Positions 39,001 through 44,329 of a DNA stretch of 64,000 nt are shown piece after piece. Origin of the DNA: Liolophura sinensis. Lineage: Eukaryota > Mollusca > Polyplacophora > Chitonida > Chitonidae. Below the pieces are notes generated by a model, which saw only the letters and a program-made list of their open reading frames with translations, ran no database searches and was not told where the DNA came from. Position 1 is the stretch's first letter. Every line of letters starts with the position of its first letter. The stretch spans positions 124,001 to 188,000 of the forward strand of contig NC_088301.1 in assembly GCF_032854445.1 (NCBI RefSeq), read 5' to 3'. Both the position numbers and the translations under genes were made by a program.

Positions 39001-40883
39001 TTGGCCAAAGCCAAATGCCAGACATCTTTTCAACATTTCCCTTATTACTCTCTGCGGAATTCGGTAAATCCTGATTTGGTGAGGAACTGTCGAATTATTG
39101 CATCGATTTAGGCGGTGTCATCAAGTCCTGGTTCTGGTAAAATGTCAGTTGGCAGTTTTCAGCCGATTATGTGCGACCAGATATAAACCTTAACACGCAA
39201 TTATGGTTTAACTAATGTAGGAAAAAGAGCTTTATTTGAGTACTGGGCATACAAACGCTTTCTATCTCTTCTTATTCTCTCTTTCTGAAAGTGAGTTAAT
39301 ATTTGAATCATTTTAATCTCGGTTTTCAAATAAAGAATTAAATTTTTTAAAATCTTTAAATCTCCTTCCACGTTGAGAAAGAAAACGAATCTAAATCCAA
39401 ATACATATATAATTAAATTAATATATAAATATCGCCATTCCTGGCTGTGTGTAACATGTTGTTTTGTATTTTATTCTTCTGTTACTTAACATCAATGTTT
39501 TCCCGCCTCCAGGTGGGCTTTATTGTGGGCATATGTCTCCCATGTTACGAGCTGATGGCGGATATTTTACCGGAAACGAAGGCAATGGCTGACGGGGCAT
39601 CGTAAGTATGAGTTCCAGATTTTCAACTTGCACGATGGTCGAGCTTGTATCTAGTTGTTGAAAAATGGGGACAAATCATCCAAAATCCGGGTCTGTCAGC
39701 AACCTACGGATGGTCGTGGGTTCCCCCGGGCTTTGCCCGGTTTCCACCCACCATAATGCTTGCCGCCGTCGTATAAGTGAAATGTTCTTGAGTACGGCGT
39801 AAAGCACCAATCAAATAAATAAATAAAATAAATCCAAGATCCGGATGGATTGTCTAACTTACTCATACTGCGTCCAAAATAGACACGGCGTCCAGCATAC
39901 GGAGTAAACGTCCAAGACACATACAGAGCGTCCAAATTTCTGGTTTGCGACAATGTACATGTGTATGATGATGAGCTGCCTGGTGTTCATTTGTACATCT
40001 GTAAACATTGTGAGGTAGTATCTATACATCATACAATCCCCTGATTGATCATGCAAACCCTTGATTAATCATGCAAACCCCTGATTGATCATGCAAACCC
40101 CCTGATTGATCATGCAAATCCATGATCGATCATGCAAACCCCTGATTGATCATGCAAATCCCTGATCGATCATGCAAACCCCTGATTGATCATGCAAATC
40201 CCTGATCGATCATGCAAACCCCTGATCGATTATGCAAACCCCTGATCGATCATACAAACCCCTGATCGATCATGCAAACCCCTGATCGATCATGCTAACC
40301 CCTGATCGATCATGCAAATCCCTGATCGATCATGCTAACCCCTGATCGATCATACAAACCCCTGATTGATCATGCAAATCCCTGATTGATCATGCAAATC
40401 CCTGATTGATCATACAAACCCCTGATCGATCATGCAAACCCCTGATGGACGTACAAACCCTGATCGATTGATGCATACCCCTGAACGGTCATACATACCC
40501 TTGATCGATCACACAAATCCCTAGTCGATCATACAAATCCCTGATCGATCATGCAAGCCCCTGATCGATCATACAAACCCTATCCTCACTTCGGCATCCT
40601 TACTCTATCCTTATCATGCTGACCTTGTCTTTATGATATAGGCCTAAAGGGTTAAAGAGATAAAACGCTAACTAGTATTGTGATGGGATTAAAAACAGGT
40701 CAGAAAAAATACATTACGGTACAAAAAGTTAGTGCGTTGTTTTTAACTTCTTTTTTCAGTGCTAACTTAAGCAAATGGAAGGAACTTTCGGAGACACAGA
40801 AAAAAGAGCGTGAAGAAAAAGATCGCGCCATAAAGGACAAAGAAGGGGACAGTCAACCTGAGAAAAAGGCAGATAACTCGTGA
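5949..40883 (+). CDS. PDE10A: PDE10-type cyclic nucleotide phosphodiesterase, spliced gene
   Basis: Hydrolyses cAMP and/or cGMP to the 5'-monophosphates; a cytosolic or membrane-associated dimer in relatives. Exons in order: 5949-6023 (start 5963), 15937-16137, 16476-16519, 16955-17066, 17424-17473, 17738-17769, 18444-18546, 19119-19212, 19390-19448, 19949-19999 or 20307-20357, 23190-23248, 23500-23551, 24366-24499 or 25022-25164, 26679-26770, 27810-27878, 28238-28352, 29037-29176, 29420-29506, optional 31329-31349, 32493-32643, 32909-33064, 33734-33784, 34435-34556, 35401-35512 or 36311-36422, 37155-37235 or 38435-38515, 39513-39601, 40760-40883. All junctions are GT/AG and all phases agree except one base at 27810. 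One isoform is about 813 residues. Residues such as [28 protein letters not shown] and [11 protein letters not shown] match PDE10A better than PDE11 as I recall those families. The tail after NLSKWKEL is Lys/Glu-rich. Family assignment is confident; the first exon is inferred from phase. Confidence 0.9.
6987..7256 (-). mobile_element. tRNA-derived SINE, near full length
   Basis: Read on the minus strand it begins GGGGCCACCGTGGCTCAGTC and has the A-box (TGGCTCAGTCGGTTAG) and B-box (GAGTTCAAGTCC), a central body with GGAAGGTCTGCCAGCAACCT, and a 3' end TTGAGTACGGCGTAAAACCC plus (AAAT)n. This layout is the reference for all other copies here. RNA polymerase III would drive it; it has no ORF and must borrow LINE machinery. 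Confidence 0.9.
7259..7341 (+). mobile_element. SINE 3' fragment, opposite orientation
   Basis: Contains 'accataatgctggccgctgt' and 'cttgagtatggcgtaaaac' followed by an A/T-rich tail. It abuts the head of the minus-strand SINE at 6,987-7,256, making a head-adjacent inverted pair. Confidence 0.8.
7384..7610. repeat. Minisatellite, 26-bp unit
   Basis: About eight copies of GTACAAATGGCAACATTTAG plus ACAGAC. Later copies carry 'gccaac' for 'ggcaac' and 'ataaac' for 'acagac', so two sub-blocks of variants exist. No exon is nearby. Confidence 0.9.
8640..9530. repeat. Minisatellite, 66-bp dimer of 34 + 32 bp
   Basis: Units alternate between a form ending 'ggcgatcctaaatgctgat' and one ending 'ggcagtcccacgccagt', both starting GAACCCTTGCTGTAGGG. 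The dimer is 66 bp (22 codons), so the minus strand stays open for 190 codons in a periodic 22-residue pattern ([20 protein letters not shown] core). I read this as a repeat artefact, not a protein gene: it lies in a long intron and has no splice or domain support. Confidence 0.9.
9569..9812 (+). mobile_element. tRNA-derived SINE, plus orientation
   Basis: Head GGGAGCCTCCGTCATCGTGG, B-box 'tgagttcaagtcc', body 'gtgggtttccccaggctcag', 3' end 'ttcttaaatacgctgtaaaa' and an A-rich tail. The A-box is degraded, so it is probably silent. It lies directly after the 66-bp minisatellite. Confidence 0.88.
12150..12266. repeat. Adjacent imperfect palindromes (foldback-like)
   Basis: 12,150-12,219 starts TAAGCGTTGC and ends GCAACGCTTA, with further pairing inside (AACCCC..TTGAAAT against ATTTCA..GGGTT). 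12,232-12,266 is a second inverted repeat, TTTCATTAAG..CTTAATGAAA, around a short centre. The arms share the pattern 'taag[ac]gtt'. It could be a small non-autonomous DNA element or its relic; no flanking target duplication was established. Confidence 0.55.
13490..13570 (-). mobile_element. tRNA-like head fragment, possible second SINE type
   Basis: On the minus strand it reads 'gtggttaatggttaacggtg' (A-box-like) and, about 45 bases on, 'cgggttcaaacccgg' (B-box-like with a pairing stem). It does not fold as a clean tRNA in my reading and has no clear anticodon arm, so a pseudo-tRNA or SINE head is likelier than a working gene. Confidence 0.35.
14624..14680 (-). mobile_element. SINE 3' fragment
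   Basis: Short match to the body: 'aatatttcacttattcgacg' then 'cggccagcatcattgtggga'. Head and tail are missing. Confidence 0.6.
15502..15812. repeat. Minisatellite, 38-bp unit
   Basis: About eight copies of 'tttcctccatctgtaaatca' followed by 'gactgccgtacacatgag'. It ends about 125 bases before the acceptor of the first conserved PDE10 exon, so it occupies the 3' end of that intron. Confidence 0.9.
15937..16137 (+). CDS. PDE10A: PDE10 exon: N-terminal region
   Basis: Acceptor 'ttctccacag', donor GTAAGG. Encodes [20 protein letters not shown] then [12 protein letters not shown] and [10 protein letters not shown]. It matches the PDE10A N-terminal segment (LTDEKVKAYL..VLDEFVS..VEKWLKRK in human, from memory). 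The frame is also open upstream to an ATG at 15924, so a start there is possible, but the acceptor and phase favour an internal exon. Confidence 0.88.
16245..16385 (+). mobile_element. SINE, 5'-truncated, in PDE10 intron
   Basis: Starts within the body ('ggtctcctctccggcc'), continues with 'tttcctcccaccataatg' and ends 'cttgagtatggcgtaaaata' with an (AAAT)n tail. The tRNA head is absent. Confidence 0.8.
16476..16519 (+). CDS. PDE10A: PDE10 exon: linker before GAF-A
   Basis: 44-nt exon, acceptor 'gatatgttgtag', donor GTAAGT. It reads [14 protein letters not shown] after a split Gly codon. It joins the previous exon (1 base left over) and the next (phase 0) exactly. Sequence in this linker is not conserved. 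Confidence 0.8.
16955..17066 (+). CDS. PDE10A: PDE10 exon: start of GAF-A
   Basis: Acceptor 'tcttgtttacag', donor GTAAGA. Encodes the helical entry to GAF-A, ending [13 protein letters not shown]; compare LLLYELSSIIKIATKADG in vertebrate PDE10A. Confidence 0.9.
17424..17473 (+). CDS. PDE10A: PDE10 exon: GAF-A strand
   Basis: 50-nt exon, acceptor 'attctttttacag', donor GTCAGT. Encodes [17 protein letters not shown], the first core GAF-A strand (human ATKADGFALYFLGE from memory). Confidence 0.88.
17738..17769 (+). CDS. PDE10A: PDE10 exon: 32-nt GAF-A loop
   Basis: Very short exon ([10 protein letters not shown] plus two bases of Gly). Acceptor 'tttgttctctag', donor GTATGT. Its phases match both neighbours. 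Confidence 0.8.
18444..18546 (+). CDS. PDE10A: PDE10 exon: GAF-A middle
   Basis: Acceptor 'atatgtttcag', donor GTAGGT. Encodes [20 protein letters not shown] and then LNDIIQ, matching [20 protein letters not shown] of PDE10A. The exon's 3' end and donor are copied again 59 bases downstream (see repeat at 18,516). Confidence 0.92.
18516..18650 (+). repeat. 59-bp tandem duplication of an exon end and its splice donor
   Basis: The block 'ttcggcttaatgatataata' + CAG|GTAGGT ends at 18546 and recurs as 'ttcggtttaacgatgtaata' + CAG|GTAGGT with the junction at 18605. Both carry an intact donor. Use of the second would add 59 nt and shift the frame. Confidence 0.85.
18681..18917 (-). mobile_element. 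SINE in PDE10 intron, head truncated
   Basis: Tail (TTTA)n, then GTTTTACGCAGTATTCAAGA, the body, the B-box ('gacttgaactcaca') and 'cctgggtcattacgctgcga', where it stops. The A-box half of the tRNA head is missing. Confidence 0.88.
19119..19212 (+). CDS. PDE10A: PDE10 exon: GAF-A, second half
   Basis: Acceptor 'tttccatcag', donor GTAAGT. Encodes [20 protein letters not shown] and then [11 protein letters not shown], matching [30 protein letters not shown] of PDE10A. Confidence 0.92.
19390..19448 (+). CDS. PDE10A: PDE10 exon: GAF-A strand GVVELYRH
   Basis: 59-nt exon, acceptor 'ttgtctgtag', donor GTATGA. Encodes [20 protein letters not shown]; human has GILELYRHWGKEAF. Confidence 0.92.
19504..19640 (-). 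mobile_element. SINE 3' half in PDE10 intron
   Basis: 'gtgttttacgccgtactcaa' then the body to 'gttgctagcagaccttccca'. Head absent. Confidence 0.85.
19949..19999 (+). CDS. PDE10A: PDE10 alternative exon 1a (51 nt): GAF-A exit helix
   Basis: Acceptor 'gcctcccaccag', non-consensus donor GTATAC. Encodes [17 protein letters not shown], phase 0-0. It aligns without gaps to VATANLAWASVAIHQVQ of vertebrate PDE10A and to the copy at 20307. Confidence 0.85.
20307..20357 (+). CDS. PDE10A: PDE10 alternative exon 1b (51 nt): GAF-A exit helix
   Basis: Acceptor 'tttcttattttag', non-consensus donor GTATCA. Encodes [17 protein letters not shown], the same 17-residue length and phase as 1a, 307 nt downstream. 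It is closer to vertebrate PDE10A (W.SVA.H) than 1a. Including both copies would keep frame but lengthen the helix by 17 residues, so mutual exclusion is inferred rather than forced. Confidence 0.85.
21092..22272. repeat. Minisatellite, 55-bp unit, about 21 copies
   Basis: Highly uniform unit containing 'gtgtacactgctgaatgtgg', 'tcatgtaggataattacatc' and 'gtttacgggtaattc'. Variable sites (acatc/atatc, gttta/atttc, ttcg/ttt) mix between copies, which suggests recent expansion or gene conversion. It fills part of the 2.8-kb PDE10 intron after alternative exon 1b. Confidence 0.95.
23190..23248 (+). CDS. PDE10A: PDE10 exon: inter-GAF linker helix
   Basis: Acceptor 'cttgattttcacag', donor GTAAGT. 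Encodes [19 protein letters not shown]; human has CRGLAKQTELNDFLLDVS. Confidence 0.92.
23500..23551 (+). CDS. PDE10A: PDE10 exon: entry to GAF-B
   Basis: 52-nt exon, acceptor 'aatttattacag', donor GTGAGT. Encodes [18 protein letters not shown]; human has KTYFDNIVAIDSLLEHIM. Confidence 0.92.
24366..24499 (+). CDS. PDE10A: PDE10 alternative exon 2a (134 nt): first half of GAF-B
   Basis: Acceptor 'tttgtgtccag', weak donor GTTAGG. Encodes [31 protein letters not shown] and NREI plus two bases of Arg. In PDE10A the NADR.(A/S)LF and FD.G strands line the cAMP pocket of GAF-B. It starts in phase 0 and ends in phase 2, so splicing it to exon 2b would break the frame. Confidence 0.88.
24790..24862. 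repeat. 12-bp tandem repeat
   Basis: About six copies of CAGACATCGCAC with 'ccg' and 'gcg' variants, between alternative exons 2a and 2b. Confidence 0.85.
25022..25164 (+). CDS. PDE10A: PDE10 alternative exon 2b (143 nt): first half of GAF-B
   Basis: Acceptor 'attctttgacag', weak donor GTCTGG. Encodes [36 protein letters not shown] and QKEI plus two bases of Arg. It differs from 2a mainly after FD.G, with three extra residues, and in the MRSR/NHTH turn. Phases are identical to 2a. Confidence 0.88.
25165..26678. other. PDE10 intron, no further feature
   Basis: T-rich intron with a 16-17 base C run at about 26,153-26,169. The 115-codon ORF starting 25,171 overlaps the donor and is a chance read-through. 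Confidence 0.6.
26679..26770 (+). CDS. PDE10A: PDE10 exon: GAF-B middle
   Basis: Acceptor 'acgttttttag', donor GTAAAA. Encodes [20 protein letters not shown] and then [11 protein letters not shown]; human has [20 protein letters not shown] then IPDAYADPRF. It completes Arg from either exon 2a or 2b. Confidence 0.93.
26808..26992 (-). mobile_element. SINE in PDE10 intron, diverged
   Basis: Tail TTTATTTGATTTATGCTTTA, body 'gaggaaccgggcaaagccc', B-box region 'gatttgaactcacagtcact'. About 60 bases of the centre are missing or changed, and the A-box part is absent. Confidence 0.8.
27810..27878 (+). CDS. PDE10A: PDE10 exon: GAF-B, one-base phase break at acceptor
   Basis: Acceptor 'tctctttcccag', donor GTAAGT. 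From 27811 it encodes [20 protein letters not shown] and RGM; human has [20 protein letters not shown]. The previous exon leaves one base (after FT) but only one base (G) precedes GAG here, so the join lacks one nucleotide. The acceptor runs straight into GGG; one more G would restore the exact spacing RFT-G-EVDL. An assembly homopolymer error is likelier than decay, since every other exon is intact. Confidence 0.85.
28238..28352 (+). CDS. PDE10A: PDE10 exon: GAF-B end
   Basis: Acceptor 'tttattttgcag', donor GTAAAC. Encodes [20 protein letters not shown] and then [16 protein letters not shown]; human has [19 protein letters not shown] and FKMFAVFCALALHCA. Confidence 0.95.
28508..28770 (+). 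mobile_element. tRNA-derived SINE, near full length
   Basis: Head GGGCCTCCGTGGCTTAGTTG with a good A-box. The B-box is altered ('gagttattagtcc'). The body is full and the tail is (AAAT)n. It is the most complete plus-strand copy. Confidence 0.92.
29037..29176 (+). CDS. PDE10A: PDE10 exon: linker to catalytic domain
   Basis: Acceptor 'cttttccccacag', donor GTGAGT. Encodes [36 protein letters not shown] and PHLIE; human has [29 protein letters not shown]. Confidence 0.92.
29420..29506 (+). CDS. PDE10A: PDE10 exon: start of catalytic fold
   Basis: Acceptor 'gttgttcatttcag', donor GTAAGC. Encodes [20 protein letters not shown] and MFRDLFELN plus two bases of Arg; compare [20 protein letters not shown] in human. 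Confidence 0.9.
29740..30800. repeat. Minisatellite, 45-bp unit, about 23 copies
   Basis: The unit contains 'cattgttaagtcacatgccg', 'gcagttcctcttccctgtga' and 'cctgg'. Because 45 is a multiple of three, long ORFs appear on both strands (279 codons plus, 147 minus). These are repeat translations inside a PDE10 intron. Confidence 0.95.
31329..31349 (+). CDS. PDE10A: PDE10 candidate 21-nt cassette microexon
   Basis: Flanked by 'aactttttcattgtag' and GTAACC, and exactly 21 nt. It starts by completing a codon with one base and ends with two, matching the exons on both sides (29506 ends phase 2, 32493 starts with one base). It would insert RSPEDEK between LFELN and RFDLHD. This is a loop of variable length in the family (human has CGTSC there). 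Phase fit and splice signals support it, but chance cannot be excluded. Confidence 0.55.
31881..31957. repeat. 9-bp tandem repeat
   Basis: About eight copies of CATCTATAT with small variants. Confidence 0.85.
32493..32643 (+). CDS. PDE10A: PDE10 exon: catalytic domain, first metal His
   Basis: Acceptor 'cgccgtttcctcag', donor GTAAAT. Encodes [20 protein letters not shown] then [20 protein letters not shown]. The YHNWAHA motif holds the catalytic and metal-binding histidines of class I PDEs. Confidence 0.96.
32909..33064 (+). CDS. PDE10A: PDE10 exon: HD metal-binding core
   Basis: Acceptor 'tgttcttctgcag', donor GTAAGT. Encodes [40 protein letters not shown] and TVTILQ. HDLDHRG supplies the His and Asp metal ligands, and STMEHHHF the conserved helix. 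The exon end and donor are repeated six more times downstream. Confidence 0.97.
33050..33400 (+). repeat. 49-bp minisatellite built on an exon end and its splice donor
   Basis: The unit is 'accattctgcag' | 'gtgagttccacaactagctg' followed by 'taatggccgagtgagtt'. Junctions fall at 33064 (the true exon end), 33113, 33162, 33211, 33260, 33309 and 33358, all CAG|GTRAG. Reading through the second copy meets a stop, so only the first donor gives a productive message. Confidence 0.93.
33734..33784 (+). CDS. PDE10A: PDE10 exon: HEGHNIF helix
   Basis: 51-nt exon, acceptor 'gctttttctttcag', donor GTCAGT. Encodes [17 protein letters not shown]; human has LEGHNIFSTLSSSEYEQ. Confidence 0.95.
33767..34200 (+). 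repeat. About 56-bp minisatellite built on an exon end
   Basis: Copies of 'tcatcagacgagtacaagca' + G, then 'ttggtcataaacatggtaat', starting in the exon at 33,767 and continuing to about 34,200. Most later copies read CAG|AT, so the donor GT is lost. A partial copy near 33,838 keeps CAG|GTCAG. Confidence 0.9.
34435..34556 (+). CDS. PDE10A: PDE10 exon: [11 protein letters not shown] helix
   Basis: Acceptor 'tgcttcttttgcatag', donor GTAAGA. Encodes [36 protein letters not shown] and NEEH plus two bases of Arg; human has [20 protein letters not shown]. Confidence 0.96.
35401..35512 (+). CDS. PDE10A: PDE10 alternative exon 3a (112 nt): metal Asp helix
   Basis: Acceptor 'ctaatcgtctgttag', non-consensus donor GTATGG. 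Encodes [20 protein letters not shown] and [17 protein letters not shown]. The Asp in GCDLC corresponds to the second metal-ligand Asp (TACDLC in human). It needs two preceding bases and ends in phase 0, so it cannot be joined in frame to 3b. Confidence 0.92.
36311..36422 (+). CDS. PDE10A: PDE10 alternative exon 3b (112 nt): metal Asp helix
   Basis: Acceptor 'cttggctgatgtgtag', non-consensus donor GTAATT. Encodes [20 protein letters not shown] and [17 protein letters not shown]. Same length and phases as 3a, with the metal Asp kept (VADLC) but the surrounding helix faces changed. About 40% of residues match 3a. Confidence 0.92.
36545..36650. repeat. 17-bp tandem repeat
   Basis: About six copies of TCTGTACCTGTCTCATT in the intron after alternative exon 3b. 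Confidence 0.8.
36865..37075. repeat. Degenerate tandem repeat, about 64 bp
   Basis: Three or so diverged copies holding 'agtggctcgcaaactgtcca' and 'cggtttcc.cttaccataat'. Confidence 0.55.
37155..37235 (+). CDS. PDE10A: PDE10 alternative exon 4a (81 nt): M-loop, ends in Gln
   Basis: Acceptor 'atatcctgtctgttag', non-consensus donor GTAGTA. Encodes [20 protein letters not shown] and [15 protein letters not shown] is the conserved M-loop motif. The last residue, Gln, sits directly before VGFI of the next exon and is the invariant purine-binding glutamine of PDEs (PQGQ-LGFY in human PDE10A). Confidence 0.93.
38015..38233 (+). repeat. 106-bp tandem duplicate, possible decayed copies of exon 4
   Basis: Two copies, starting near 38,015 and 38,121, share 'ctggtatagaaggatgatgg' and 'catgttgaaagtcgata'. 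Copy 1 reads [18 protein letters not shown], ending in the same 'tcagactcag' as exon 4a. Copy 2 has 'caaatccaaa', like exon 4b. Neither has both the MDRD motif and a donor, so they are at best relics of further exon duplications. Confidence 0.4.
38435..38515 (+). CDS. PDE10A: PDE10 alternative exon 4b (81 nt): M-loop, ends in Glu
   Basis: Acceptor 'tatttcccctcacag', non-consensus donor GTATAA. Encodes [20 protein letters not shown] and HELPQLE. Same length and phase as 4a with PMMDRD retained. The final codon is GAG, so this version places Glu where PDEs have the purine-binding Gln. See findings. Confidence 0.92.
39513..39601 (+). CDS. PDE10A: PDE10 exon: QxxF clamp and last helices
   Basis: Acceptor 'tttcccgcctccag', donor GTAAGT. 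Encodes [20 protein letters not shown] and ETKAMADGA; human has [20 protein letters not shown]. The Phe is the hydrophobic-clamp residue that stacks on the purine. Confidence 0.95.
39688..39832 (+). mobile_element. SINE 3' half in PDE10 intron
   Basis: 'gtctgtcagcaacctacgga', body, 'cttgagtacggcgtaaagca' and an (AAAT)n tail. No tRNA head. Confidence 0.87.
40024..40590. repeat. Minisatellite, 20-bp unit, about 28 copies
   Basis: Unit CCCTGATCGATCATGCAAAC, with frequent ATGCAAAT variants (the canonical POU octamer) and the palindrome TGATCGATCA in most copies. Lies in the last PDE10 intron. Confidence 0.93.
40760..40883 (+). CDS. PDE10A: PDE10 last coding exon
   Basis: Acceptor 'cttcttttttcag'. 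Encodes [20 protein letters not shown], then a highly charged tail ending KKADNS and TGA at 40881. NLSKWKEL matches NLSQWEKV of PDE10A; the tail beyond is not conserved and is probably disordered. Confidence 0.93.
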
Positions 40884-42226
40884 TATTTTAGGGGACCTAC
40901 TGGCAGCGACCTGCACGTCTGTGACATGGAGACATACTTCCTGTATTTCGGAAGCGATCTCATCCGATACGATTGAATTATTTTGTCATTTTACTTATTC
41001 GCCTCTTACGAAATTTGGTGCATGTCTCTGCGCAAGCGTTGCTACAATGTCGCTTCCGATGTGTAAAAGGCAGTTGCACCGTCACAGTTACTTAATAATG
41101 CACGGGTGGTGATTGTTTGGTGTAGTCTTTACTTATTGGCTCATAAAACATAGACTCACAAGCAACAGCCAGTTAAATGGTAGATTTATGTGAGTGTCCC
41201 AGCGGTTACGTTTTCCTGACTATCTTAAATCTAACATAGGCAGTTCTACATAAATAGTTCAGTGACCGTACTGCTCTTTGATAAAAGACAAAGGATTTGT
41301 GACTGACCGCTGGCGAAAATCAACTCAGATAGCCAACTGATTGCTAATGCATGAAAATGCATTGTGGGTAAACACACGAATAACAATTATTGGATGTACG
41401 AGCTCCAGACGTCATCGGGGAATGGAACTCGTCACCAAAAATGGTAAGGACGTCTTTGACCTACATATCTATGAAAGTGACACTGAGATGAATGCCACAG
41501 TTTAGGCTGGCTTGATTTGGAGATTTATATTGCCAACGACCAAAAGCCAATAACAGACATATGGTTTTGATCTATGGACATACTGACCAAAGGTCTTTGT
41601 GTGGCTTTATGAGTGTATATTTAAGAGTAACATAGGCAGCTAACTGAAATACGACAAGTTTAAGCGCAGTGAGTGAGAGTGCTGCGACCGCTACACAAAG
41701 GAAAAAATGTAGGACGAAATATGTACATTTACTGTTGCATTCCTCATGGCAGCTGTTTATGTGTTGGACTTGCGGATTTGTGAGTGCAGACGTACCCACA
41801 CAGGCGTTGGACAATCCAGCTTTGACTGGGCGATCAGGCGAATAATAACTCAAATACAGAAAACGTGCACAAAAGCTGGATGTGTATGGATTAGAGCACG
41901 GTAACGTGTAGTCAACGTGTAGTCAACGTGTAGTCAACACAGGTGACAGGACACCGATGCTGTTCAGCCTGTTGTCATGGACTGCCTTCTGGTGAATGTG
42001 CCACTCAGAGCTACACACTCAACCGTACATGGCGTAATACGCCACAAGCTTACAAACAGCTCCTCTGCGCCAAGATTCAACATATGTGATATTTGACAAT
42101 CCGTTGTGTGTGTAAGTTTGCCTTTATTGTGTGTAATAGAATTTGTTTCATCAATGATCGTAGCTTAATCAAAGTTTTAAATGTGTTCTTTATCCATAGA
42201 AACCTTAGCAAGTGCTACAAATAAAT
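40884..42226 (+). other. Probable PDE10 3' UTR region
   Basis: No coding signal. The first clear AATAAA after the stop that I see is at 42221, with another near 42394. A 12-bp triplicate ('acgtgtagtcaa') lies at 41,905-41,940. The true cleavage site needs RNA evidence. Confidence 0.4.
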
Positions 42227-44190
42227 ATGTGAGATATTGTTTGGTGAAATGACATGGTCTTTTATAGACAATTTAGTCATCATTTCCAGTGATCACGGGT
42301 TATACTTTGAGACATTCAGCTCTTGTAAAACAACTGCCAGATACCGTCCTTTACTTTCATTCGAGTATTTTATCATTCGTAAAAATCTTTTAATAAATGA
42401 ATGAACAGATAGCTACACCCTAGAAATATTGTTTAGAATAGGTTAAACTAGTACCTGGTTTTATCTCTTTTTATATGTACTTAGTAGTAGTGCAGCTTTG
42501 TTAGACAGACGTTTCGAACGGACTTCAATCCCGATGGCAGACACAGATTTGAAAACCAAATGCTTATATCTTTATTGAACAATGTGATATGATTAGATGC
42601 GTTGTTTCCCTAATTAAGGCATAACTCCTGGTCCTGATACCTGTGATGTTTTCCTATGTTTACAAAGTGATAATGATTTCCATTATACGTATTTATTATA
42701 ATAGCTGTGTGTTGAGTATCGTCGCAATGTAACAAAGAAACATATAAGCCTTCTTAACTTTCTGCAGCTTTGTATTCCGATTGCAGTCTCGAACGTATTG
42801 TTCTTATCAAGGAATGGAGTATAACAGTTCGACAGGCTCTATATGAAATCGAAATTCCTAGAACGTTGTAAAGCCAATCTTTGAGGATGATATATTTTCC
42901 CCTAAGGAAGAGGCATTTTGTGAGGTGATACCTATGTCGTTTGAGCTCAGAAACATCGTATGAATGAGTCTTTATTTCCTGTAAGTAGGTCCAGGCCAAT
43001 TTTCTGACTCATCAGGTGTATCGTCACCTCACCACAAATGCATGTACTGTGCACATCAGATTATGGGCTCACATACAAACCCACCTGCGAGAATTGCAAA
43101 AAACCATTGTATGAGCGTGGTTTTATTCTCTTCTTTTAGTGGCCTCTACATTATATTTTACACCAGAGCGTTATTTGTTGACTTTTTATAACAGTGTTGG
43201 CTTTCTTTGTAATAATGTGGCTTTTTAATACCAGTGATTCACTCAGTGGCGTATAAAATATTTCGTACGTCTTCAGTTTGTGAGAAGTGAAGAGCTACTC
43301 TTCTCACGTGCACAGGTACCTAGCTTTTTCAGGAGTTTCTGTGCTATTCGCACATATGTGTGTAAATCACATCAAAACCGAATGATAACTAAAGGGGCGT
43401 TTGATGATATGACTTTCTCTGTATCGCACAAATTCTGCACAATGGTTTGCTCAACCAGGGTGTGTGACAGAATCAGTTCTATAAACCGCTGGATCAGTTA
43501 AACCGTTTCATATCTATACTGTTAACGTTTCAATATTTCGTTCTTTTCAGCTGTACTGTTTGTTTTACTTGACATACTTTCTACACCTCTTAACACCCTC
43601 GTCATATTGTATGGAGTATTTCTGACTAGTAGTTCAGATTTTATTAAAATATGTGTTAACTTATTACCCCATGTCTTCTTCGTGTTTTTTTTATTACGTT
43701 AGTGATATAACAAATGCAATCCTTCATTTTAAAGTTGTGTGATCGGTGATATAATACGAAAAGATATCAACCATTAGGAAATACTGCTTTTTCACATTTG
43801 TAAATCCATACTCCTTACAGCGGATGTGCCGCTTCCTATGCTCACTTTACGTCACAGCCACTACTTTAGAACCTGTGATTAGCTTCACCACTTATATCCT
43901 CGCGCGGAACTATAGTCTGCATTCATACATGAATATTCATCAAAATTGTTTCACCTGTTAGTGCGAGTCATGTTGTGAATCCTTCAGATAAACAGAATGC
44001 TTTTTTATCGAGTATTATCAGCAACAAAGGTTAACACAGAATATTTGTGTTGTCAGACATCACTTTCTGCCTCTTCTCCGTGATCCCTGTGACTTTGGCA
44101 TTGCTCAAGATTTCTGTGCAAAAATTTGCCACTGGGCCTTAAGGAGTATGCTGTACACCAGAGAGCATAATGCCAAATAATGCTACACTG
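42227..44190. other. Intergenic, nothing recognised
   Basis: AT-rich spacer between the convergent ends of PDE10 and the minus-strand peptide gene. Only ORFs under 85 codons and no domain, repeat or RNA gene seen. Confidence 0.6.
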
Positions 44191-44196
44191 TTTATT
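44191..44196 (-). terminator. Poly(A) signal of minus-strand peptide gene
   Basis: AATAAA on the minus strand, about 80 nt after the stop codon of the peptide gene (44275). The paralogue has AATAAA about 40 nt after its stop. Confidence 0.65.
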
Positions 44197-44274
44197 TAAT
44201 CTGACCAATCTGACCAGTGCTTGGCATCCGACGTGTACGCGGATAGTCAAGATAAGGAATACCATGGAACTGTC

Positions 44275-44329
44275 TTAGGTGTCTTCTTGATGCCGGTTCG
44301 ACTTGACGCAGGTGCGAGTTGATGCAGGG
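44275..44329 (-). CDS. Kazal-like gene (minus), exon 3
   Basis: Acceptor 'ccctgtaccatgtcag' on minus. It completes Gly and encodes PASTRTCVKSNRHQEDT then TAA. The sixth Cys followed by VK parallels CYVK in the paralogue's exon 3. Both are 55 nt. Confidence 0.78.
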
